Source of the DNA: Ferruginibacter sp.
Lineage (GTDB): Bacteria > Bacteroidota > Bacteroidia > Chitinophagales > Chitinophagaceae
DNA length: 5,227 bases
Assembly: GCA_025362765.1 (NCBI GenBank)
Contig: JANYFI010000486.1
Location: forward strand, 1-5,227
Direction of reading: 5' to 3'
Each line of letters starts with the position of its first letter. The first letter of the stretch is position 1. Below, one piece after another: positions 1-5,227 of the stretch. The position numbers were made by a program, and so were the translations under genes. Below the pieces are notes generated by a model that saw only the letters and a list, made by a program, of their open reading frames with translations, searched no databases and had not been told where the DNA came from.

Positions 1-473
1 CCATGTCGGCAGTGGGAAGTATTTTTGGCGGGTGGTTGCCGATGTATTTTATAAAAAATAACTGGCCGGTTTTTAAAGCAAGAAAAACGGCCATGTTTAT
101 TTATGCCTTGTGCGCTTTACCTGTAATATTTTCGCAATGGCTGGGGCATTTTGATAAATGGTATGCTGTAATCATTATAGGTCTTGCAGCCAGCGCTCAT
201 GCGGCATGGAGTGCGAATATTTACACCACCGTAAGCGATATGTTTCCAAAAAAAATGGTAGGTTCTGTTACGGGCATTAGTGGTATGGCCGGCGCCACAG
301 GAGGTATTTTAATTGCCGCCCTGGCAGGAAAATTATTTGATCACTTTAAAGCCGCCGGGCACATTGAAACCGGCTATTATATTATGTTCACTATTTGCGG
401 ATCGGCCTATATCACTGCGTGGGTGATTATGCATCTGCTGGTGCCGAAGTTTAAACATATCAGCGACGAGTAA
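1..473 (+). CDS. ExuT-like MFS hexuronate/sugar-acid transporter, C-terminal part (5' truncated)
   Basis: This is an inner-membrane MFS carrier of the anion:cation symporter (ACS) type, resembling Bacteroidota hexuronate transporters (ExuT-like). The reading frame is open from the left edge (first full codon at base 3), so the ATG there is probably internal. About 156 of an expected 420-440 residues are present. Roughly five hydrophobic segments are visible, near residues 1-17, 28-47, 53-77, 86-112 and 123-147, consistent with TM8-TM12. The stretch AHAAWSANIYTTVSDMFPKK, followed by a Gly/Ala-rich helix (VGSVTGISGMAGATGG), is typical of the ExuT/GudP group. The substrate is not shown; family members take glucuronate, galacturonate, galactarate and other aldonates. 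The 183-bp gap and a candidate promoter downstream suggest that it ends a separate upstream operon. Its presence beside a keto-deoxy-sugar-acid dehydratase fits a sugar-acid catabolic neighbourhood. Confidence 0.85.
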   Translation, partial: MSAVGSIFGGWLPMYFIKNNWPVFKARKTAMFIYALCALPVIFSQWLGHFDKWYAVIIIGLAASAHAAWSANIYTTVSDMFPKKMVGSVTGISGMAGATGGILIAALAGKLFDHFKAAGHIETGYYIMFTICGSAYITAWVIMHLLVPKFKHISDE

Positions 474-526
474 GCATTTGCAGGACTGTTTTCAGTTGAC
501 TAATTATCCGGGTAAAATAATACCAG

Positions 527-561
527 TAAAAAGTATTTTAATGGAAAGCTGTTACTTTTTA
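527..561 (+). terminator. AT-rich inverted repeat, possible weak terminator or promoter-proximal hairpin
   Basis: TAAAAAGTA (527-535) is the exact reverse complement of TACTTTTTA (553-561), giving a 9-bp stem with a 17-nt loop. The 3' arm carries the T run. Only one base pair is G-C, so the hairpin would be weak, and such A/T repeats arise by chance in AT-rich spacers. It lies 54 bp after the ExuT-like stop codon and directly before the candidate promoter. It could end the upstream transcript or be a regulator site. Confidence 0.25.
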
Positions 562-589
562 TTTGTATAAGTTTGGAAAATTATTTTTG
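562..589 (+). promoter_or_regulatory. Candidate Bacteroidota-type promoter for the lipoprotein/dehydratase operon
   Basis: TATTTTTG at 582-589 fits the Bacteroidota -7 consensus TAnnTTTG exactly. A TTTG at 562-565 could be the -33 element, though the 16-nt spacer is slightly short of the usual 17-23. A second exact -7 match, TAAGTTTG at 568-575, has no obvious -33 partner. Transcription from the 582-589 element would begin near 593-597 and give a leader of about 60 nt before the ATG at 657. The region is AT-rich, so chance matches are possible. Confidence 0.4.
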
Positions 590-656
590 AATACGCTCTC
601 TAATGCAGTGTTCAAGCCTTACCATAAAATGAGTAGGTAAATATAAAGCTTGCGAT

Positions 657-1889
657 ATGAAAAATTACCTGTTGTTTTACCCTTGTATATTATTAGGGGC
701 TGCTGGTTGTAACCCGACCTCTACTAATACTGAAGCCGCTGCAGCAAAAGACTCCGCGGCCAAAGGCACGTATGCCTATGATGCCGCTTTTTTAAAAAAA
801 CATACTGTCCAAGTAGTTGAATTAACCAGCGATGACAGCTCATCAAAAGTGCTGCTGTCGGCTGATTACCAGGGGCGGGTAATGACAAGTACTGCGATGG
901 GGGATAGTGGTAATAGTTTTGGCTGGCTCAACTATGATTTAATTGCAGCTACTGAAAAAAAGAAACAGTTTAATCCTGTTGGAGGCGAAGAGCGATTTTG
1001 GATGGGGCCTGAAGGTGGCCAGTATTCGTTATATTTTAAAGGCGGCGATTCTTTCAATATCGCACACTGGCAGGTGCCTTCTTTTATTGATACAGAAAGT
1101 TATGAAGTAACCCAATCAACTAAATCAATGGCGGTATTTTCAAAAAAAGCCACCATAAAAAATTATAGTGGAACAAGTTTTGATATTGCGATTGAAAGAA
1201 CAGTTAGTTTGCTTGGCAAAGATCAGCTCGCTCAAAAATTAAATGTTGCCATTCTTGCTGATGTTCATTTTGTTGGCTTTGAAACCATCAATAAAATAAC
1301 CAACACCGGTAACAATGATTGGTCAAGGGATAAGGGATTGGTATCTGTCTGGCTGCTTGGTATGTTTACACCCTCGGCTGAAACTACCGTCATTATTCCA
1401 TTTCATGCAATCCCCAACGCACGGTCTTTTATCACGGATAACTATTTTGGCGACATTCCGAAAGAACGGCTGCAGGTTGCCGATAGCGTATTGTATTTTA
1501 CCTGTGATGGAAAATTGCGCAGCAAAATTGGTTTGTCTCCATTGATTGCAAAACCAATTGCGGCAAGTTTCGATTTTAAAAAGAACGTGTTGACCATTAT
1601 TATTCCGCAGGTAAATAAAGAAGCGGCGTATGTAAACAGCAAATGGGAGCTACAGAAAGACCCGTACAAAGGAGATGTCATCAATTCTTATAACGATGGT
1701 CCGCTGTCAGACGGAACCCAGATGGGACCATTTTACGAAGTAGAATCTTCGTCTCCGGCCCTGGAATTAAAAAAAGGAGCCACGGGCGAATATCGGCAAA
1801 CAACCTGTCATTTTGAAGGGAATTATGCTACACTGCAAACGTTGGCAATGCAATTGCTGGGCGTGGATCTTAACACCATTAAAAAATAG
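657..1889 (+). CDS. DUF6786-like lipoprotein, possible mutarotase-type fold
   Basis: A 410-residue envelope lipoprotein of unproven function. The N-terminus is a lipoprotein signal: a short hydrophobic stretch ending in LLGAAGC, with the lipidated Cys at residue 18. A low-complexity Ala/Ser/Thr/Lys linker follows (about 19-38). No acidic surface-export signal follows the Cys (next residues NPTSTN), so a periplasm-facing position is likelier than the cell surface. The rest is beta-rich. The most distinctive block is [14 protein letters not shown] at 109-122, followed by YSLYF; near the C-terminus [19 protein letters not shown] (357-375) and a QTTCHFEG segment (381-388) resemble the end of galactose-mutarotase-like beta-sandwiches. 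I recognise this as the DUF6786 type, common in Bacteroidota, from memory and without a search. The ATG at 657 is the only start that gives the full signal peptide. Its stop lies 7 bp before the next gene, implying co-transcription with the FAH enzyme and a role on the same sugar. A mutarotase or sugar-binding function is inference. Confidence 0.85.
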   Translation: MKNYLLFYPCILLGAAGCNPTSTNTEAAAAKDSAAKGTYAYDAAFLKKHTVQVVELTSDDSSSKVLLSADYQGRVMTSTAMGDSGNSFGWLNYDLIAATEKKKQFNPVGGEERFWMGPEGGQYSLYFKGGDSFNIAHWQVPSFIDTESYEVTQSTKSMAVFSKKATIKNYSGTSFDIAIERTVSLLGKDQLAQKLNVAILADVHFVGFETINKITNTGNNDWSRDKGLVSVWLLGMFTPSAETTVIIPFHAIPNARSFITDNYFGDIPKERLQVADSVLYFTCDGKLRSKIGLSPLIAKPIAASFDFKKNVLTIIIPQVNKEAAYVNSKWELQKDPYKGDVINSYNDGPLSDGTQMGPFYEVESSSPALELKKGATGEYRQTTCHFEGNYATLQTLAMQLLGVDLNTIKK

Positions 1890-1896
1890 TACGAAC

Positions 1897-2745
1897 ATGC
1901 ATTTATACAAAACATCGCAAGGTCATTTGCTGTATCACCAGAAAAATTATTTTTTATTGCAGGGGGATTGGGATGCGCTCATCAACCAGGCTGATTTGTT
2001 TCACCACCTTACGCAGTTGTCAGGAACAAGTGAAAAAATTACAGGGGAAGCAGCGACCAGTCTCCTCAATACCAATTTATTGCCACCCATTGGCAGCCAG
2101 GAAGTGTGGGCGGCGGGTGTTACATACCTGCGCAGCCGCAACGCCAGGATGGAGGAGTCAGAAGATACCGGGGCAGCGGATTGTTACCAGCGGGTGTATG
2201 AAGCGGAAAGACCTGAATTATTTTTTAAATCTTTGCCACACCGGGTTTCAGGCCATGGGCAACTGGTGAATATTAGAAAAGATTCGAAATGGGACGTGCC
2301 CGAGCCTGAACTGGCGCTATACATTAACTCACTGGGGAAAATACAAGCCTACATCATCGGCAACGACATGAGCTCAAGAAGCATTGAAGGGGAAAATCCT
2401 TTGTACCTGCCACAGGCAAAAATGTATGAAAGAAGCGCTGCTATCGGACCCTGCCTGCTGGTGATTGATGAACCCATTGCATTGACAACTTCCATTGCCA
2501 TCACCATTTACCGCAATGGCGAAAAAATGTTTGACGATGCCACCACGCTGGCCAATATGAAGCGGACTTTAAATGAACTGGCTGGCTGGCTGTTTAAAGA
2601 AATGGATTTTGAAACAGGTGCGTTTTTAATGACGGGAACCTGCATGGTACCACCCAACGAATTTACGCTGAAACAAAACGATGTAGTGAACATTTCGATT
2701 GAAGGTATTGGGGTATTGACCAATACCATCGCTTTAAAGAAATAA
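1897..2745 (+). CDS. FAH-superfamily 2-keto-3-deoxy-D-pentonate (D-arabinonate) dehydratase-like enzyme
   Basis: A 282-residue cytoplasmic enzyme of the fumarylacetoacetate hydrolase superfamily. The best-fitting family member I know is archaeal KdaD (EC 4.2.1.141), which dehydrates 2-keto-3-deoxy-D-arabinonate to alpha-ketoglutarate semialdehyde. Shared features recalled from Sulfolobus KdaD are EVWAAGVTY (69-77), [11 protein letters not shown] (101-111), GHG (119-121), WDVPEPELA (132-140), [10 protein letters not shown] (166-175) and MTGTCMVP (245-252). The divalent-metal site is visible as E136-x-E138 plus D157, and K175 lies 18 residues after the Asp, the same spacings as in KdaD. The frame is open back to an ATG at 1813, but that would overlap the lipoprotein gene by 77 bp; the ATG at 1897 gives [10 protein letters not shown], matching the short family N-terminus. 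It follows the lipoprotein stop by 7 bp, so it is probably translationally coupled. 2-Keto-3-deoxy-D-xylonate is the same compound, so D-xylose is a possible alternative source. Other FAH activities (2,4-diketo-3-deoxy-L-fuconate hydrolase, ureidoglycolate lyase annotation) fit the motifs less well. Confidence 0.88.
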   Translation: MHLYKTSQGHLLYHQKNYFLLQGDWDALINQADLFHHLTQLSGTSEKITGEAATSLLNTNLLPPIGSQEVWAAGVTYLRSRNARMEESEDTGAADCYQRVYEAERPELFFKSLPHRVSGHGQLVNIRKDSKWDVPEPELALYINSLGKIQAYIIGNDMSSRSIEGENPLYLPQAKMYERSAAIGPCLLVIDEPIALTTSIAITIYRNGEKMFDDATTLANMKRTLNELAGWLFKEMDFETGAFLMTGTCMVPPNEFTLKQNDVVNISIEGIGVLTNTIALKK

Positions 2746-2814
2746 AGCAGGGATATTTATTTTAACCAAAACTGACATTATTTTAAAAAGCGATTTTTTT
2801 CATCAGCAGTACTG

Positions 2815-2822
2815 TATATTTA
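2815..2822 (+). promoter_or_regulatory. Weak candidate -7 element upstream of the FucP-like gene
   Basis: TATATTTA matches TAnnTTTG at all but the last position. It lies about 43 bp before the ATG at 2865, and no convincing TTTG is seen at -33. The 119-bp spacer is longer than expected inside a tight operon, so a separate promoter is plausible, but this site is only a candidate. Confidence 0.2.
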
Positions 2823-2864
2823 TAAGGAAAATTGTCAGCGTTTACAAACTCTTTAACGATCAAC

Positions 2865-4151
2865 ATGCCTAACCAACAACCGCAAGCGGCGAGCTATAAG
2901 CTGGCTTTTGCTTTAATTACCAGCCTGTTTTTTATATGGGCTTTTTTGCACAATATCAACCCTATACTGATTCCGCATTTAAAAAAGGCCTGCCAGTTGT
3001 CAGATCTGCAGTCGTCTTTTATTGATACGGCGGTATACATGGGCTATTTTATAGTTGCCTTACCTGCAGGCTGGTTTATGCATAAGTATGGATATAAAAA
3101 AGGGATTCTTTGCGGCTTGCTGTTATACGCAATTGGCGCCGCTTTATTTATTCCGGCGGCTACCGCCCGCAGTTACGATTTCTTTTTAGTTGCCTTATTT
3201 ATCATAGCCAGCGGCGCCACTTTTTTGGAAACAGTTGCCAATCCGTATATCACAAAACTCGGTGATAAAGCGTCGTCCGAACAACGGTTAAATTTTGCGC
3301 AATCCTTTAACGGTGTAGGCGCATTTATAGCACCTATCATTGGTGGCCAGTTCATTCTTTCCGGCATTGAACATACCCCCGAAGAACTAAAGCAGTTTTC
3401 TCCGGAACAACTAAACACCTACCTCACTTTTGAAGCAAGTGGAATTAAGGTGCCCTACATGATTATCGCCGGCATTGTATTGCTGGTAGCATTGTTTTTT
3501 GTTTTTACCCGCCTGCCTGAAATTAAGGAGGAGGATGTGGAGGATGACGGACATGGACACAAATCGTTTTCTTTAAGCGTGTTTCGCCACAAGCATGTTA
3601 CCTGGGCGGTGATTGCAGAGTTCTTTTACGTGGGCGCACAGGTAGGTGTTGGTAGTTTTTTTATTCGTTTTTCCAGGTACACCATGGGGATGCCTGAAAG
3701 AGAAGCGGCGTACTATTGGGGGTTTATTGCCATGGTAGGATTTATGCTGGGGCGTTTTGCAGGTACTTTTTTTATGCGCTATATTAAGCCTGCAAAGCTA
3801 TTGAGCTTGTATGCGGTGATCAATATTTTATTACTCGCCATCGCCCTGATGGCTTCGGGTAAAATTGCGGTATATTCTTTACTGGCTGTGCCTTTCTTTA
3901 TGTCCATCATGTTCCCTACAATTTTTGCGCTGGGCATTAAAGGGCTGGGAGAGGAAAGTAAAATTGCTTCGTCTTTTTTAGTGATGTCTATTGTTGGTGG
4001 CGCATTTATACCGCCTATTATGGGACAAATTTCTGATATAACCGGTAGTATACAAATGGCTTATATCGTTCCGCTGCTTTGTTTTGTCTTTATACTTTAT
4101 TTTGGCTGGAAAGGGTATAAAATTATTGAGCCAACGATTGCGGCGGACTAA
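2865..4151 (+). CDS. FucP-type sugar:H+ symporter (MFS, FHS family)
   Basis: A 428-residue inner-membrane carrier with about 12 hydrophobic segments, near the usual FucP length. It aligns by eye along its whole length with E. coli L-fucose permease: FALITSLFFIWAFLHN at 15-30, an ALPAG at the end of TM2, FLETVANPYIT (120-130), a TM5-6 loop with SPEQLNTY, and PTIFALGIKGLG late in the protein. E122 in FLETVANP corresponds to the functionally important Glu135 of E. coli FucP. The position of Asp46 (NLNDILLP) is Pro33 here (NINPILIP). The central cytoplasmic loop is acidic and His-containing (EEDVEDDGHGHK). E. coli FucP also carries D-arabinose, so the substrate may be L-fucose, D-arabinose or another monosaccharide. 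The frame extends upstream to a TTG at 2832 preceded by AAGGA, which would add 11 polar residues; I chose the ATG at 2865, which places TM1 as in homologues. It lies 119 bp after the FAH gene and 64 bp before the GH172 gene. Confidence 0.92.
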   Translation: MPNQQPQAASYKLAFALITSLFFIWAFLHNINPILIPHLKKACQLSDLQSSFIDTAVYMGYFIVALPAGWFMHKYGYKKGILCGLLLYAIGAALFIPAATARSYDFFLVALFIIASGATFLETVANPYITKLGDKASSEQRLNFAQSFNGVGAFIAPIIGGQFILSGIEHTPEELKQFSPEQLNTYLTFEASGIKVPYMIIAGIVLLVALFFVFTRLPEIKEEDVEDDGHGHKSFSLSVFRHKHVTWAVIAEFFYVGAQVGVGSFFIRFSRYTMGMPEREAAYYWGFIAMVGFMLGRFAGTFFMRYIKPAKLLSLYAVINILLLAIALMASGKIAVYSLLAVPFFMSIMFPTIFALGIKGLGEESKIASSFLVMSIVGGAFIPPIMGQISDITGSIQMAYIVPLLCFVFILYFGWKGYKIIEPTIAAD

Positions 4152-4164
4152 TGAATAACCCGTG

Positions 4165-4185
4165 TCGTTTAAATATCGAAACGAT
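4165..4185. promoter_or_regulatory. Nested inverted repeats, possible operator upstream of the GH172 gene
   Basis: TCGTTT (4165-4170) and AAACGA (4179-4184) form a 6-bp inverted repeat around 8 nt. Overlapping it, ATCG-AAA-CGAT (4175-4185) is a perfect 11-bp inverted repeat. Short CG-containing palindromes of this size are typical of LacI/GntR-type operators, but no regulator is in the window. It lies 30 bp before the ATG of the hydrolase. TATTTTG at 4196-4202 resembles a -7 element with one base missing from the TAnnTTTG spacer. The RNA hairpin would be too weak and lacks the T tract needed for a good terminator. Confidence 0.3.
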
Positions 4186-4215
4186 TCTTAATTTTTATTT
4201 TGTAAAACCATCATC

Positions 4216-5227
4216 ATGCAAAAAATTACCAGTTGTTTGTTTTTTTGTGTTGTTGTTTGTGCTGTTGCGTATGCGCAAAAATTTAATGGCATCGAATCTG
4301 GCATGAGTAATTTATTCAGGATGTCGGATGCTAAAAGCAGGTCCATTAGTCCTGAAAATTTTAATGGTGCAAAGGGAGAAGGAGGTAAAGCCACTACAGG
4401 CACGGGCGCTGGCCCATCAAGAGATTTAGGCCAGGGCTGGAAAGTAAGTCCCAGCGTGGTGATTAAATCTAAGACGACGTTTACGGTTGCTGAAATTACA
4501 GGCTCCGGTTCCATACAACATATCTGGATGACACCTACTGGTAACTGGCGTTATTCGATCCTTCGTTTTTACTGGGATGATGAAACTACGCCCTCTGTAG
4601 AAGTGCCGGTAGGCGATTTTTTTGGCATGGGCTGGGGGAAGTATTCACCGCTGCAGTCATTGGCTGTTTGTGTAAATCCCGGCAGTGCATTCAATTGTTA
4701 CTGGCCAATGCCCTTCAGAAAAAAATGTAAAATCACCATGGAAAATATTGACGATGCTGATATGGTATTGTACTACCAGGTAGATTATATTTTGACGGAG
4801 GTTCCATCTGATGCAGCTTATTTTCATGCACAGTTTAACCGGACCAGTTCGTTGCCGTATAAAAAGGATTATGTACTGGTAGATAATATTAAAGGTAAGG
4901 GCCAGTACGTTGGCACCTATATAGCTTATGGTTCTAAAAACAACGGCTGGTGGGGCGAAGGAGAGATAAAATTCTTCATGGACGGCGACACCAATTTTCC
5001 TACTATTTGTGGCACTGGTACAGAGGATTATTTTTGCGGTTCCTATGATTTTGATACTCATAAAAAAAATGATGCTGGTGTGGATCAATCCAATTATACA
5101 GAATTTTGTACCCCATACGCCGGATTGCCGCAGGTAATAAAAGGAGATGGTCATTATGAAGTGGCGCAACGTTTCGGCTTATACCGCTGGCACATTAAAG
5201 ATCCCATTCGTTTTGAAAAAGATTTAA
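4216..5227 (+). CDS. Secreted GH172 (DUF2961) glycoside hydrolase, 3' truncated
   Basis: The frame is open from the ATG at 4216 to the right edge (337 codons; the family is usually about 380-400 residues), so the C-terminus is missing. The N-terminus is a Sec signal peptide with hydrophobic core CLFFCVVVCAVA and probable type I cleavage at AYA|Q (20/21), placing the enzyme in the periplasm or outside the cell. DUF2961 hallmarks in order are SRSISPENFNGAKGEGG (41-57), SIQHIWMT (99-106), SILRFYWDDETTPSVEVPVG (114-133) followed by DFFGMG, WWGEGEIKFFMDGD (245-258) and CGTGTEDYF (265-273). Known GH172 enzymes cleave difructose dianhydride I/alpha-D-fructofuranosides or D-arabinofuranosides, using two Glu residues. 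E270 in the GTGTEDY motif is the likely catalytic nucleophile and E296 (YTEF) a candidate acid/base; the second assignment is less sure. Its position after a FucP-like transporter suggests that it supplies the imported sugar. Fructan-type versus D-arabinan-type specificity cannot be read from sequence alone. Confidence 0.93.
   Translation, partial: MQKITSCLFFCVVVCAVAYAQKFNGIESGMSNLFRMSDAKSRSISPENFNGAKGEGGKATTGTGAGPSRDLGQGWKVSPSVVIKSKTTFTVAEITGSGSIQHIWMTPTGNWRYSILRFYWDDETTPSVEVPVGDFFGMGWGKYSPLQSLAVCVNPGSAFNCYWPMPFRKKCKITMENIDDADMVLYYQVDYILTEVPSDAAYFHAQFNRTSSLPYKKDYVLVDNIKGKGQYVGTYIAYGSKNNGWWGEGEIKFFMDGDTNFPTICGTGTEDYFCGSYDFDTHKKNDAGVDQSNYTEFCTPYAGLPQVIKGDGHYEVAQRFGLYRWHIKDPIRFEKDL

Noticed and set aside
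629..640. Four-codon ATG...TAA mini-frame in the lipoprotein leader
   Set aside because: It encodes only Met-Ser-Arg with no ribosome site; expected by chance.
1315..1684. Alternative-frame open frames on both strands within the lipoprotein gene
   Set aside because: They are shadows of the continuous 410-codon frame and show no domain features.
1813..1896. N-terminal extension of the FAH enzyme to an upstream ATG
   Set aside because: It would overlap the 3' end of the lipoprotein gene by 77 bp and adds a Cys/Trp-rich segment unlike the family; the ATG at 1897 matches the expected N-terminus.
2785..2800. AAAAA-GCGA-TTTTT mini-hairpin with T run, possible terminator after the FAH gene
   Set aside because: The stem has five A-T pairs only and no G-C pair, too weak for an intrinsic terminator despite the GNRA-type loop.
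2832..2864. TTG start giving 11 extra residues on the FucP-like protein
   Set aside because: AAGGA lies only 3 nt before the TTG, the added residues are not needed for TM1, and an ATG at 2865 gives a normal N-terminus. It is not fully excluded.
4188..4514. 108-codon open frame on the - strand
   Set aside because: It is antisense to the signal peptide and N-terminal motifs of the GH172 gene, with low-complexity Pro/Ala/Leu content.
4657..5169. 170-codon open frame on the - strand
   Set aside because: It lies wholly inside the GH172 coding frame, which carries clear family motifs; the antisense translation has no recognisable domain.

Overview
The window looks like a chromosomal segment from a member of the Bacteroidota, probably near Chitinophagaceae. 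This rests on protein character (FucP-type and ExuT-type MFS carriers with Bacteroidota-style sequence, a DUF6786-like lipoprotein, a secreted GH172 enzyme), moderate GC, A/T-rich leaders without clear Shine-Dalgarno sites, and a TAnnTTTG-type promoter match. No similarity search was possible, so the taxon is an inference.

Layout, all on the + strand. (1) 1-473: C-terminal third of an ExuT-like sugar-acid/hexuronate MFS transporter, cut by the left edge. (2) 474-656: intergenic, with an AT-rich inverted repeat and a candidate Bacteroidota promoter. (3) 657-1889: a lipoprotein resembling the DUF6786 family. (4) 1897-2745: a fumarylacetoacetate-hydrolase (FAH) superfamily enzyme whose motifs match 2-keto-3-deoxy-D-arabinonate dehydratase (KdaD); it lies 7 bp after gene 3 and is surely in the same operon. 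(5) 2746-2864: a 119-bp gap. (6) 2865-4151: a FucP-type sugar:proton symporter. (7) 4152-4215: a 64-bp gap with nested inverted repeats. (8) 4216-5227: a secreted GH172 (DUF2961) glycoside hydrolase, cut by the right edge. No gene-free stretch exceeds 300 bases, and I see no RNA gene, mobile element or CRISPR array.

The genes can be read as one pathway. The GH172 enzyme would release a furanosidic sugar in the periplasm (D-fructofuranose or D-arabinofuranose are the known substrate types). The lipoprotein, perhaps mutarotase-like in fold, would act on sugar in the envelope. The FucP-like carrier would import a monosaccharide; E. coli FucP accepts D-arabinose as well as L-fucose. The KdaD-like enzyme would dehydrate 2-keto-3-deoxy-D-pentonate to alpha-ketoglutarate semialdehyde. 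D-arabinose is the sugar that best fits all these parts, so the window may be part of an oxidative D-arabinose/D-arabinan utilisation locus. This is an inference: the dehydrogenase, lactonase, aldonate dehydratase and semialdehyde dehydrogenase are not in the window.
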